Shown: positions 1-11,693 of the stretch, one piece after another
How the letters are laid out: each line of letters opens with the position of its first letter
Numbering within the stretch: the first letter of the stretch is position 1
DNA from: Sphaerochaeta sp.
Lineage (GTDB): Bacteria > Spirochaetota > Spirochaetia > Sphaerochaetales > Sphaerochaetaceae
Direction of reading: 5' to 3'
NCBI GenBank assembly: GCA_022482495.1
Contig: JAKVPA010000010.1
Location: 1 to 64,000, forward strand
Length of the DNA: 64,000 nucleotides
The notes under the pieces: generated by a model
The model's database searches: none
Told to the model about the DNA's origin: nothing
The model's input: the letters and a program-made list of their open reading frames with translations, nothing else
Program-made: the position numbers and the translations under genes

Positions 1-60
1 GCTGGCTAGGGCATCGGCTTTGCAAGCCGAGGGTCGGGGGTTCGAACCCCCCTGCCTCCA
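1..60 (+). tRNA. tRNA-Ala(UGC), 3' part, cut by window start
   Basis: The D-arm remnant, an anticodon loop reading TTTGCAA (anticodon TGC), a T-arm with GGTTCGAACC and a 3' acceptor strand TGCCTCC followed by discriminator A are visible. CCA is not encoded. It sits about 45 nt before the 23S rRNA, the usual place for a spacer tRNA between 16S and 23S. The 5' end lies outside the window. Confidence 0.9.
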
Positions 61-104
61 GTGGAAGGTTTTTTTACAGTTGAGCGAGAGGACGGGAAGG
101 ATGA

Positions 105-3050
<2,946 letters not shown>

Positions 3051-3116
3051 TCATCGTTCCCGCCGTCGCGGGGAGGCTCGGGGGGCGTCCGTCCTGCGGA
3101 CGGACCCGGAGCCGGC

Positions 3117-3227
3117 CCGGTGGCCACAGCAAGGCGGACATACCCGTTCCCATCCCGAACACGGTCGTCAAGCGCCTTCGCGCCGATGGTACTGCGGTTC
3201 TTCCGCGGGAGAGTAGGTAGCCGCCGG
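3117..3227 (+). rRNA. rrf: 5S ribosomal RNA, copy 1
   Basis: A 5S rRNA with closing helix CCGGTGGC/GCCGCCGG, internal CCCATCCCGAACACGG and GAGAGTAGGTAGC. It follows the 23S by about 65 nt of GC-rich spacer able to form hairpins. It is identical over its length to the second copy 204 nt downstream. Confidence 0.95.
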
Positions 3228-3320
3228 GCCCTTTCTTTTTCCTTCCTGTTTTTGTTTTCGGTTTTCAATGACCGAAGATCTTCGTGGAGCGTGCTCCTCG
3301 TGGATGTTTGGTTATTTGTT

Positions 3321-3431
3321 CCGGTGGCCACAGCAAGGCGGACATACCCGTTCCCATCCCGAACACGGTCGTCAAGCGCCTTCGCGCCGATGGTACTGCG
3401 GTTCTTCCGCGGGAGAGTAGGTAGCCGCCGG
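3321..3431 (+). rRNA. rrf: 5S ribosomal RNA, copy 2
   Basis: An exact tandem duplicate of the preceding 5S gene, separated by about 93 nt of T-rich spacer that contains small hairpins (TTCGGT/ACCGAA, GGAGC/GCTCC). A T-rich run (AATTTTTTTTATCTTTTT) follows directly after the closing helix and probably ends transcription of the rRNA operon. Confidence 0.95.
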
Positions 3432-3483
3432 AATTTTTTTTATCTTTTTCCTCTGACAATATCTGGTGATACTGAATTCCTTG

Positions 3484-3512
3484 TGGCAACAGAACGAAAG
3501 AACGGGTATACT
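3484..3512 (+). promoter_or_regulatory. candidate promoter of the DegT-like/nadK/recN operon
   Basis: A -10 TATACT (3507-3512) lies 17 nt after a weak -35 TGGCAA. It places the start of transcription near 3519, upstream of SD-like GGTGAGG and the ATG at 3530. It also rules out the in-frame TTG at 3512 as the start codon. Confidence 0.5.
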
Positions 3513-3529
3513 TGCCGGTGAGGAAGCAC

Positions 3530-4555
3530 ATGATCCGATTCTACAAACCTACCATTCGAAGAAAAGACATGAACGCCGTCCTGCAGACGATGGTGGACGA
3601 AAAGATTGGCCCGGGAGAACGCAAACGGCAATTTGCCGGATTGCTTTCCCAGCAGTTGGGCAAATCGCACTGCGTCCCTCTTCGTTCGTATGTCGACGCG
3701 ATCCGTTTGTCCTATGTGGCATGCCAGGTCGGCAACGGCTCTCTGGTGGGTATGAGCGTGCTCTCTCCGGAAATCCATCGGTACGCGGCGACGATGCTCG
3801 GCGCATCCGTTCTTCTCGGGGATGTGGACCCCGCTACAGGGTGTCTCTCCGCAGATGAAGCGAAACGCCTGGAAGGGGAAGGGTGCTGCTGCGTCATCCT
3901 TGATGAACCGGTGGGCATGATTCCCTACCAACAGGATTATTCCTCGCTTTCCGTTCCTCTGATTGAAGATGTCACCCAAAGCATCGGTTCTGTGTATGAT
4001 ACGGAGAAAGCGGGATCGCGGGGAAAGATCCTCGTCTCCGCGTTCGAGGAACCGGATGTGATCAGCGCGGCGGGGGGTGCGGCCATTCTGACCAATGACC
4101 AGAAGATCCGCGACGCGGTGCTTTCGTCCATCGCCAGCGTCCGGCCGTTCATGGAACTGCCGGATCTCAACGCGGCGTTGGGGATCATCCAATGTGAGAC
4201 GTTTCCGGAACAATTGGAGAAACGGCGGACGTTCTACCGGTTGTTCCAGAAAGGATTGCTGAAGACCCACCACAAGCTGTTCGGCATCACCAACCCGGAA
4301 TTCGAGATCAACGGCTACGGGTTCGCCGTCCAGCTTGATTCGAAGATTGAAGAGGTGATGGATTTCGCCACCCGCTATCAAGTATCGACACGAAGAACGT
4401 TCGCCTCGTGCGTCGGTGCCGACAAGGTGGAGGATTTCGACCATTTCCCTGTGGCGATTCCTGCCATCCTCCGGTGTGTCTCGTTTCCCATTTACCCGTT
4501 CATCAGCCAGGCAGACAGTGATGTGCTGCTGAAAGTAATCTCCCATCTCCCATAA
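3530..4555 (+). CDS. DegT/DnrJ/EryC1-like protein lacking the PLP lysine
   Basis: 341 aa. The N-terminal segment (IRFYKPTIRRKDMNAV...IGPGE), the central DEPVGMIP and LIEDVTQSIG, and the GGAAILTND block resemble the fold type I sugar aminotransferase family (DegT/DnrJ/EryC1/StrS). In active members a lysine about ten residues before GGA...TND binds PLP; here the stretch reads SAFEEPDVISAAGGAA, with no lysine. A usual aminotransferase reaction is therefore doubtful; the protein may be a PLP-independent relative or have a non-catalytic role. The ATG at 3530 is chosen because the candidate promoter and SD precede it. It is first in an apparent operon with nadK (11 nt gap) and recN. The substrate is unknown. 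Confidence 0.75.
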   Translation: MIRFYKPTIRRKDMNAVLQTMVDEKIGPGERKRQFAGLLSQQLGKSHCVPLRSYVDAIRLSYVACQVGNGSLVGMSVLSPEIHRYAATMLGASVLLGDVDPATGCLSADEAKRLEGEGCCCVILDEPVGMIPYQQDYSSLSVPLIEDVTQSIGSVYDTEKAGSRGKILVSAFEEPDVISAAGGAAILTNDQKIRDAVLSSIASVRPFMELPDLNAALGIIQCETFPEQLEKRRTFYRLFQKGLLKTHHKLFGITNPEFEINGYGFAVQLDSKIEEVMDFATRYQVSTRRTFASCVGADKVEDFDHFPVAIPAILRCVSFPIYPFISQADSDVLLKVISHLP

Positions 4556-4566
4556 AGGAACATGTC

Positions 4567-5418
4567 ATGGTAACCCATATCCTGATCATCGCGAACTGGA
4601 ACAAACCGGAAAGCCATCCGCTGGCGGCGGAGATTTCCCGTTACATCATCAGCAAAGGGCTGATCTGTTCCATTTCCATCACGTCGGACGACGTCAGGGA
4701 TCTGATCGTGCCTCCTGGCACCGATCTTGCCATCAGCCTTGGCGGTGACGGGACGGTGCTGTACTGCGCCCGGTTCCTGCATGATCTGGGAATCCCCATC
4801 ATGGCGGTGAACCTGGGCACATTCGGGTACATCACCGAAGTGGGCAAGGATGAATGGAAGGAAGAGCTTGAGTTGTTCCTTGCCGGGAAGACCAAACTCT
4901 CACGCAGGCTGATGATCCGGGTGGAAGTGGTCCGCCAGGGCCGGAAAGTGTTCCAGTGCCATGGACTGAATGAGATGGTGGTCACCTCCAGCGGCATCAG
5001 CAAGGTGGTGAACCTCTCCGTAAACATGGATGGGGTGTTCGGCGGGATCTTCCGCGCTGACGGCATCATTGTCGCAACCCCGACCGGATCCACCGGCTAC
5101 AGCCTGGCGGCCGGCGGTCCGATCCTGGACGCCGGTCTGTCCGACCTGATCGTCACTCCGGTCTGTCCGTTCACCCTGTCCAACCGGCCTTTGGTCGTTG
5201 ACGGGGAGACGGAGATCTCTTTGGAAGTGTTGCCCAAACAACGGACCGGTCTGATGCTGACGGTGGACGGACAACAGAATTTTCCCCTCCATGAAGGGGA
5301 TGTGATCACCGTGGAGAAGGCGCGCAGCAAAGCGTTGATCGTCTCCAGCGGCAAACGCTCCTACATCGAGGTGATCAGGGAGAAACTCCACTGGTCACGG
5401 GGAGGGTTCCATGCTTGA
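4567..5418 (+). CDS. nadK: NAD kinase
   Basis: 283 aa, normal for the family. Phosphorylates NAD to NADP in the cytoplasm. The diacylglycerol-kinase-like GGDGTVLY motif is at about residues 59-66, NLGTFGYI follows, and the conserved ADGIIVATPTGSTGYSLAAGG block is near residues 164-184. The start ATG follows AAAGGAACATGTC. It overlaps the recN start by 8 nt, so the two genes are probably translationally coupled. The nadK-recN pairing is common in bacteria. Confidence 0.95.
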   Translation: MVTHILIIANWNKPESHPLAAEISRYIISKGLICSISITSDDVRDLIVPPGTDLAISLGGDGTVLYCARFLHDLGIPIMAVNLGTFGYITEVGKDEWKEELELFLAGKTKLSRRLMIRVEVVRQGRKVFQCHGLNEMVVTSSGISKVVNLSVNMDGVFGGIFRADGIIVATPTGSTGYSLAAGGPILDAGLSDLIVTPVCPFTLSNRPLVVDGETEISLEVLPKQRTGLMLTVDGQQNFPLHEGDVITVEKARSKALIVSSGKRSYIEVIREKLHWSRGGFHA

Positions 5419-7093
5419 AAGCCTTTCCATCCGACATTACGCGCTCATCGATGACGCCCAGATCGAATTCGGTCCGGGTGTGACCGTCCTGACCGGTGAG
5501 ACCGGAGCGGGGAAGTCAATCATCATGGGGGCGCTTTCCTTGCTGTTGGGGGACAAGGCGGAAAACCAAGTGATCCGCACCGGTTGTGACTCCGCATCGG
5601 TCAGCGCCACCTTTTCGTTCACCAATCCCTGGGAAGCGCTCCGTCACGCGTTGGATGAGATGGGGCTCTCCCTGGAAGACGGGGTTTTGGTGCTCTCCCG
5701 GACGTTGAAATCCAACGGACGGTCGACGATCACCATCCAGGGCGTGGCGAAGACCCGCTCGGAACTTGCTCTGCTTGGATCCCTTTTGGTGGATGTCTCC
5801 GCCCAACGTGACCATCAAAGCCTGTTTCTGCCCGCCAAACAACGCGATGTGCTGGACGCTTACGCCAGGGATGAAAAGGAACGCGTCGCCTATCGCACCC
5901 ATTGGGATGCGTTGCAGGGACTCCTTCGGGAGAAGGATGAACTGACAACGGCGCTGAAGGACGCGGTACGGGAGACGGACTATCTTTCCTTCGCCGTCCA
6001 GGAGATCGAACACGCCGACATCAAGGACGGTGAGGATGAGGCGGTTGCCGAGGAAGTCCGGGTCGCCGGCTCGTACGAACAGATTCATACCCGTCTGGAG
6101 ACGGTGGAGTCGCTGTTGGGCGGGGAGGGTGAGAGCAGGGGTGCGGTGCTTTCCCTGAAGGACGCGGCCAGGGAGATGAACGGCGCATCCCGTCTGGATG
6201 CTTCCCTTGCCGAATTGGCATCCCGATTGGAGAGCGCGTCCATCGAATGTGATGATATCGCCGAGACCATCCGCGACCGGCTGGGGCGGATGCGCTTCAG
6301 CCAGGAGAAGCTGGATGAACTGCAGGCGCGCCTTTCCCTGTTGCAACGACTGAAAAAGAAGTATGGACCGACGCTCTCCGATGTGCTTGCGTTTCTTGAC
6401 GCATCCCGCCGGAAGCTGGACGCAGGTCTTCACGGACAGGAACGCCTGTCCGTGATTGAGAAGCGGATCATTGACGAGGAACACCAGTTGGCTGCGGCCG
6501 CTGAGGCGCTTACGTCCCGTCGGATGGCTGCCGCCAAGGACCTGGCAGCCAAGATCCAGAAAAACCTGCGTGTGTTGGGGATGGAAAAAGCGGTGTTCAC
6601 CATTTTGGTGCAGCCTGCGGAGCGTTCCGCCTGGGGGGCTGATGACATCTCCTTCTCCCTGTGCGCCAACCCCGGCATGGAAAGCCGACCCATCGCGGAA
6701 GTGGCCAGCGGAGGCGAATTGTCCCGTGTCCTGCTGGCGTTGAAGACCACGTTGGAAGCGGATGATGAGGTGGGTACGCTGGTGTTTGACGAGATTGACG
6801 CCGGCATCGGAGGGGCGGTGGCGCTTTCCGTCGGAGGACAGCTTGCCCGTCTTGGAGCCGGGCACCAGGTGATCGTCATCACCCACCTGGCTTCCATCGC
6901 CGCCATGGCGAACGGACACCTGGTCGTTTCCAAAGAAGTGGAAAACGGCGCTTCCTATACCCATATTCGTCCGGTACACGGGGATGAACGGGTCAAGGAG
7001 ATCGCGCGGATGCTCAGTGGCGATACGTCAGAGATCAGCCTTGCGCACGCTCGAGTGTTGGTGCAAAGTTCAGGTCATATCCTAGATTCCTGA
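5411..7093 (+). CDS. recN: DNA repair protein RecN
   Basis: 560 aa SMC-like ATPase acting in double-strand break repair. Walker A GETGAGKS is near residue 29, a long coiled-coil middle (about 150-350) is rich in Glu/Leu/Arg, the ABC signature VASGGELSRVLLALK is near 435, and Walker B LVFDEIDAGIGG is near 456. The length matches the family. The 3' end overlaps the convergent GH57 gene by 59 nt. The reading frame is intact. Confidence 0.95.
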   Translation: MLESLSIRHYALIDDAQIEFGPGVTVLTGETGAGKSIIMGALSLLLGDKAENQVIRTGCDSASVSATFSFTNPWEALRHALDEMGLSLEDGVLVLSRTLKSNGRSTITIQGVAKTRSELALLGSLLVDVSAQRDHQSLFLPAKQRDVLDAYARDEKERVAYRTHWDALQGLLREKDELTTALKDAVRETDYLSFAVQEIEHADIKDGEDEAVAEEVRVAGSYEQIHTRLETVESLLGGEGESRGAVLSLKDAAREMNGASRLDASLAELASRLESASIECDDIAETIRDRLGRMRFSQEKLDELQARLSLLQRLKKKYGPTLSDVLAFLDASRRKLDAGLHGQERLSVIEKRIIDEEHQLAAAAEALTSRRMAAAKDLAAKIQKNLRVLGMEKAVFTILVQPAERSAWGADDISFSLCANPGMESRPIAEVASGGELSRVLLALKTTLEADDEVGTLVFDEIDAGIGGAVALSVGGQLARLGAGHQVIVITHLASIAAMANGHLVVSKEVENGASYTHIRPVHGDERVKEIARMLSGDTSEISLAHARVLVQSSGHILDS

Positions 7094-9356
7094 CTTCCTC
7101 CGAGCAGGTTCCGCAGAGGGCGGGGAAGATCACTTCCTGCAACTGTGTCAGATCTGGTTGGACGCCTTCTGCGCGCACCATGGAAAGAAACTCCTTCAGA
7201 GTGACGGCGAATTCGTCGTCGATTGTATTGTTTCGTCCCATCAGTACTTGGGTGATCACCGAAATGCCGAAATTGACCAATGCGGCAAGCCGTTCCTTGT
7301 CCACAGCCCGACGGGAGTGCGAGACGAAACGGGTCAGGCGGAAGAACGCCTCCTTCACTTCCATCCAATTGTCCTGCCGGTAACGGAGGAAGATGCTGAC
7401 CAAGGCGTTGAACGCCAGCCCCATGGTCTGAACCTCCACCAAAGGATCCATCGGATAGGGGCTGTCATCGGCGAAATATCCGAATTTCTGGATTTCATCG
7501 GCGATGCGCATGATGTCTTCGTAGGGAAGGGTGGCGAAATCCATCCCGACTTTCTTGTTGAAGTAGATGAACATCGATTGCGGGATGGATGCGTTGGTAA
7601 CCGTCTGTTGGGAGATTTTCTTTCCCATCCGGTCGGTGATCGTCACCACCAGGTTGATGATCCCGGACCCTTGGGGTGATTTGTCTTCCACGTAGGCGTT
7701 CCAATGGGTCAGCAACTCCGTGTCGTACAGCAGGAACGCCGGACCGTCGGCCGATTCCAACAGGTAGTTCCCATACCGTTTCTCCCCATCTCCGAACCGG
7801 GCGGCGAGATGGAAGAACAATGTCGCTTCCGTCATGCCGGACAGCTGCATCCATTCCTTCGCGGCGATGGTCATGCCGTTGCCGTCCTGGGGACGGTTGC
7901 ATTTGGCCTGCTGCAGGTCGATCAAAAAGGAAGGAAGCACCGCTTCTCCGGTCAGCTCCTGGTACAGGGAGACGGACATCAGCGCGTAGGCGATGTTCTG
8001 ACGAGGCTCGATGCCTCCCAGGTCGGAGAAGAACCAACCGCAACTGGTGAACGAATACATGGAGAACATGTAGCAGACGAACATACCGGCAAGTTCCTGC
8101 CGGTTCGCCTCATCAAACGGATGGGTTTCGTTCAATTGGTCCAGGAACGCATCCATCGTCATCTGCTTCGCGGCGACCGGTCCGAAGTGGGAGAGGATAT
8201 GGTGCAGGTCCACTCCTTCCCCAAACACCCGGCCGACCGTTTCCTGGCAGAGCTCCATCACCTTGGCGTGCATGGTGCGGAACGCCGTGCGAAGGGGAAG
8301 GCGCCATTTCTGGTTCCAGCCTTCCTCACCTCCGGTGTGGCAACCACAGTCCTTGTACCAACGGGAAACGCCATGGACACAGGACCATGAGGTTCCTTTG
8401 TCGTCTTCTCCTGGCAGAAGGACGGCGTGCCGCTTGGCCGGATGATTGGCCAGATAGGTGGCATAATTGGTAAAGGTGAAGTCTGACCGGCTCTCCACTT
8501 TCTTGATCAAGGCGCAGAGGGCCATGTCACCGAACGGTTCATGATGTCCGTAGATCTCCCCGTCGGTGGCCGTATGGATCAGACGGGTGTTGTCGCTTGC
8601 CTTGATGGAAAGCAGCTGGTTGTACAGATTGTCGGCGTCCCGGAGCAGATGCCCGAAACTGATGCCTCCGGCAAGACCTGGATGATAGAAGAACGCGCTG
8701 ACGGTGCCGCCTTTCTCTCCGGTAAGGATGAACGGCTCGTCGTAGGGAGCCGGTTTGCCGGAGAGATCGATCATGTCGCCATGGGAATCCTCGACGCTTT
8801 TGCACTGCCACGGTGAGAGAATGACGAACTTCACGCCACAGGAGGAGAGGATGTCGATCACCGCAGGGTTGATCGCCGCCTCCGGGCACCACAGCCCTTC
8901 GCTGTCACGTCCGAACCAGGTACGGAACGCCTCCAGCCCCCATTCCACCTGGATCCGGGCATCTTCGGGATCATCCAGCGGAAGAATGGTGTGGTTGAAC
9001 CCCTGGGCGATGGCGTTGCCGTGTCCAAGCCGTTTTACGCTGTCTTTGTCCGCCTGGATGATCGCCTCCATGGTGGCGGGATGGTTCTCCTCCATCCAGG
9101 AAAGAAGGGTCGCTCCGAAGTTGAAGCTGATATGTGCGTAGTTGTTGCTGATGCTCTCGATCTGACCGGTCGAGTTGAGGTATCGGCTATGCGCGTTTGC
9201 CCGGTAACAGGAAGCCCAGATGCGTTCGTTCCAGTCACGATACGGAGCTGCGCTGTCCTGCACCTCAACGATGTCCGTCCTGGGGTTTTCCCGGGGCGGC
9301 TGGTAAAAGTGGCCATGGAGGATCAAATCTGTCGGGTATGTCGTTGGAGTATTCAT
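7035..9356 (-). CDS. glycoside hydrolase family 57 protein (DUF3536-type)
   Basis: About 773 aa. The N-terminus LILHGHFYQPPRENPR is the GH57 strand-1 motif. A GLWCPEAA block fits the nucleophile Glu motif, and TDGEIYGHHEPFGDMAL fits the region carrying the catalytic Asp. The long C-terminal half (TDRMGKKI..., MDPLVEVQTMGLAF...) looks like the DUF3536 extension. The family acts on alpha-glucans, but the exact reaction (amylase, 4-alpha-glucanotransferase or other) cannot be read here. No signal peptide is seen, so it is probably cytoplasmic. The start is placed at MNTPTTYPT; an upstream in-frame ATG pair near 9380 adds only eight residues. It overlaps recN tail to tail. Confidence 0.85.
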   Translation of the reverse strand: MNTPTTYPTDLILHGHFYQPPRENPRTDIVEVQDSAAPYRDWNERIWASCYRANAHSRYLNSTGQIESISNNYAHISFNFGATLLSWMEENHPATMEAIIQADKDSVKRLGHGNAIAQGFNHTILPLDDPEDARIQVEWGLEAFRTWFGRDSEGLWCPEAAINPAVIDILSSCGVKFVILSPWQCKSVEDSHGDMIDLSGKPAPYDEPFILTGEKGGTVSAFFYHPGLAGGISFGHLLRDADNLYNQLLSIKASDNTRLIHTATDGEIYGHHEPFGDMALCALIKKVESRSDFTFTNYATYLANHPAKRHAVLLPGEDDKGTSWSCVHGVSRWYKDCGCHTGGEEGWNQKWRLPLRTAFRTMHAKVMELCQETVGRVFGEGVDLHHILSHFGPVAAKQMTMDAFLDQLNETHPFDEANRQELAGMFVCYMFSMYSFTSCGWFFSDLGGIEPRQNIAYALMSVSLYQELTGEAVLPSFLIDLQQAKCNRPQDGNGMTIAAKEWMQLSGMTEATLFFHLAARFGDGEKRYGNYLLESADGPAFLLYDTELLTHWNAYVEDKSPQGSGIINLVVTITDRMGKKISQQTVTNASIPQSMFIYFNKKVGMDFATLPYEDIMRIADEIQKFGYFADDSPYPMDPLVEVQTMGLAFNALVSIFLRYRQDNWMEVKEAFFRLTRFVSHSRRAVDKERLAALVNFGISVITQVLMGRNNTIDDEFAVTLKEFLSMVRAEGVQPDLTQLQEVIFPALCGTCSEEVRNLGYDLNFAPTLERAQG

Positions 9357-9423
9357 GAGTATTTGTTTTCCCATCATACCATGAAGCGATGCGCTTGTCT
9401 GCAATTCCTTTGTCGTTTTGCTG

Positions 9424-9436
9424 TATACTGCCCGCA
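9424..9436 (+). promoter_or_regulatory. -10 element directly before a start codon (possible leaderless mRNA)
   Basis: TATACT at 9424-9429 is separated by six bases from the ATG at 9436, so transcription would begin at or next to the start codon. No Shine-Dalgarno sequence precedes the gene. The -35 region is poor. Confidence 0.4.
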
Positions 9437-10191
9437 TGAACAAATCCTGGAATGCGCAAGAGTACCAGAACCAATGCATGTTCGTCCCTTCTTACGGGAA
9501 GGGATTGTTGCCTTTGATGGGGGATGTACGGGGAAAGACGGTGTTGGATATCGGATGCGGCAGTGGAGTTTTGACTGAGGAAATCCACAAGATGGGGGCC
9601 GTCGTCCACGGCATCGACGCATCGGTTTCGATGATCGCGTTGGCAAAGTCCCAGTTTCCCGATCTTGACCTGAGCGTCGCCGATGCGTTGTCCCTTCCGT
9701 TTCAGGACGCCTTCGACGTGGTCTTCTCCAACGCCGTCTTCCACTGGGTGGAAGGGGGAAAGCAGCAAACGTTGCTCAGCGGGGTGCGGAAGGCGCTCCA
9801 CCTTGGCGGGACGCTGGTGTGTGAGATGGGCGGAAAAGGATGCGGGGAATCGGTGCACCATGCCTTGTCCGAGGGGTTCGCCCGTCGGGGTTTCCATTAT
9901 GTGCATCCGTTCTATTTCCCCAGCATCGGGCAGTACGCCCCGATTTTGGAGGCATGCCACCTGCAACCAGTGTTGATGCAATGGTTTCCCCGGCCGACGA
10001 AGATGAACGGTCGTGACGGGCTGAAGAACTGGATCTCCATGTTCGTCACCGCGCCGTTCGCCGGCATGGAAGAAGAGATGCGCCAAACCATCATCCAGGA
10101 GGCGGAAGACCGCCTCCGGAATCAGTTGTTTGATGGTACGGACTGGATCATCGACTACACACGGCTCAGGGTCGTCGCCACGGCCGTCTGA
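9436..10191 (+). CDS. class I SAM-dependent methyltransferase
   Basis: 251 aa. Motif I VLDIGCGSGVLTEEI is near residue 35, followed by VHGIDAS (motif post-I) and FDVVFSNAVFHWV (motif II). This is the trans-aconitate methyltransferase-like/BioC-like arrangement of a Methyltransf_11 or _25 domain. The substrate cannot be determined. It lies between, and is not co-directional with, the GH57 gene and dpaL. It has no SD; see the -10 element next to its ATG. Confidence 0.85.
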   Translation: MNKSWNAQEYQNQCMFVPSYGKGLLPLMGDVRGKTVLDIGCGSGVLTEEIHKMGAVVHGIDASVSMIALAKSQFPDLDLSVADALSLPFQDAFDVVFSNAVFHWVEGGKQQTLLSGVRKALHLGGTLVCEMGGKGCGESVHHALSEGFARRGFHYVHPFYFPSIGQYAPILEACHLQPVLMQWFPRPTKMNGRDGLKNWISMFVTAPFAGMEEEMRQTIIQEAEDRLRNQLFDGTDWIIDYTRLRVVATAV

Positions 10192-10194
10192 CCG

Positions 10195-11439
10195 CTATCG
10201 CTGCGTCCAGTATTTCTTCGGCACGGGGTCGCATCCGTCCCAGATGATCTGCCGGAAGTGGGTGGGGTCGGTGTTTCCCTCCGTGTTGAGGAACAGGATG
10301 TGGCTGTCAGGCCCGATCCCCAGGGAATCGACCAGTTCTTCAGCTTTCGGCTCGGTCATCAGAGAGTAGAACGCCCCAAGCGTGATTGCCCCGCTTTCGC
10401 CGCTGATGATGAACTCGTCCCCCTTGAGCGGAACGGCGTAGATACGCATGCCACGCGCCGCCACGTAATCGGGAACCTTCATGAACACGTCGGCGTCTTC
10501 CTTCAAAATACCCCAGGCAAGCGGACTGGGATCCCCGCAGGCCAGGCCCGCGCAGATGGTGTCCAGATCCCCGGTCACCGAATGCGGTTTGCCGTCATTG
10601 GCAAGGGCGGATGCGTAGATGCACGCCGCCTTCTCCGGTTCCACCACGACGCATTTGGGCGGATTGTCCGGGAACAGGGCGTGATAGAACCCGACGACGG
10701 AGGCCGCCAAGGCTCCGACGCCTGCCTGGACAAACACGTGGGTGGGCTTGATCAACCCAAGTCCGGACAGTTGTTCCTGGGCTTCCAGCAGCATGGTGGT
10801 GTAGCCCTGCATGATCCAGGTGGGGATTTCCGTATAGCCGTCCCACGAAGTGTCGCTGATGATCTCCCAACCATATTTCTTGGCGTCAATGGCGATCTGC
10901 CGGACGGCGTTGTCGTAGTTGCCGGGAATCACCTTGACCGTCGCGCCATAACTCTTGATGGCGTTGATCCGTGCCTGGGACGTTTCGCTGTGGACGTAGA
11001 TGACGCATTTGTGCCCCAGTTTTCCCGCAGCCCAGGCGATGCCCCGTCCATGGTTGCCGTCCGTCGCGGCGGCGAAGGTCAACGTGCCGGTCTTCGCTTT
11101 GGCTTCCGGGCTGGTCAGATAGGCATAACTCATTTTCTCGTCGCTGATGCCCAGCCGTTTCTGCAGGAACCGGAACAGGGCGAACGAGCCTCCCATCACC
11201 TTGAAGCTGTTCAGCTCCAGGCGCTGTGACTCATCCTTCACGTAGATTCCGCCCACTCCGAGCATGTGCGAGAGGGAGGGGAGGCTGACCAGGCGGGTGA
11301 GATTGTACCCGGGAATCTGGCGATGGAACGCCCGCGCGATGCGGGCCGTTTCGATGGGGAACATCGCCTTCGCCTGGGTGATGTCCTTGTGCTGATGGCT
11401 CCTGATGATCCAGGAAAAATCCAATTGCTCTGTTTCCAT
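10195..11439 (-). CDS. dpaL: diaminopropionate ammonia-lyase
   Basis: 414 aa, fold type II PLP enzyme that converts 2,3-diaminopropionate to pyruvate and ammonia. IYVKDESQR...LNSFKVMGG carries the PLP lysine, FAAATDGNHGRGIAWAA is the conserved Asn-Gly-Asn loop region, and SGESGAITLGAF lies near the C-terminus. Length and motifs match the YgeX/DpaL family. The start is taken at METEQLDF because AAGGA precedes it by nine bases; an in-frame ATG at 11466 lies upstream of the predicted transcription start. Confidence 0.9.
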   Translation of the reverse strand: METEQLDFSWIIRSHQHKDITQAKAMFPIETARIARAFHRQIPGYNLTRLVSLPSLSHMLGVGGIYVKDESQRLELNSFKVMGGSFALFRFLQKRLGISDEKMSYAYLTSPEAKAKTGTLTFAAATDGNHGRGIAWAAGKLGHKCVIYVHSETSQARINAIKSYGATVKVIPGNYDNAVRQIAIDAKKYGWEIISDTSWDGYTEIPTWIMQGYTTMLLEAQEQLSGLGLIKPTHVFVQAGVGALAASVVGFYHALFPDNPPKCVVVEPEKAACIYASALANDGKPHSVTGDLDTICAGLACGDPSPLAWGILKEDADVFMKVPDYVAARGMRIYAVPLKGDEFIISGESGAITLGAFYSLMTEPKAEELVDSLGIGPDSHILFLNTEGNTDPTHFRQIIWDGCDPVPKKYWTQR

Positions 11440-11469
11440 AGGTTGTTGTCCTTCTTGGTTGGTCATTCT

Positions 11470-11498
11470 ATCATAGAATGGAATCAGAAAGTTTTCAA
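11470..11498 (-). promoter_or_regulatory. promoter of dpaL
   Basis: On the minus strand TTGAAA (11498-11493), a 17-base spacer and TATGAT (11475-11470). Predicted start near 11463, about 24 nt before the chosen dpaL start codon. Confidence 0.6.
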
Positions 11499-11634
11499 TA
11501 TGCTCAGTATCAAAAAGAAGAATTGCTCATATCATCAAAAAGTGTGAAAATATCTGAAAAATACCGTGATTCGTGTGATAGCGTGTAACTACCGTGGAAC
11601 GCTTGTGCGGAATCAGCCCCCGATGACTGAATTG

Positions 11635-11663
11635 TTGACTAGTTCTTGCTTTTTCCCTACAGT
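11635..11663 (+). promoter_or_regulatory. promoter of the DUF4912/branching enzyme operon
   Basis: TTGACT (11635-11640), 17-base spacer, TACAGT (11658-11663). Start near 11670, followed by SD AAGGGG and the ATG at 11694. Confidence 0.6.
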
Positions 11664-11693
11664 TATCGTAACAACACACAAGGGGAACGCCAC

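Noticed and set aside
5516-6979. A 487-codon open frame opposite recN
   Set aside because: Shadow of recN codon bias; the sequence is His/Gly/Gln-rich without recognisable motifs.
11440-11466. Upstream ATG start for diaminopropionate ammonia-lyase
   Set aside because: It lies at or before the predicted transcription start and has no SD; the ATG at 11439 has AAGGA nine bases upstream.
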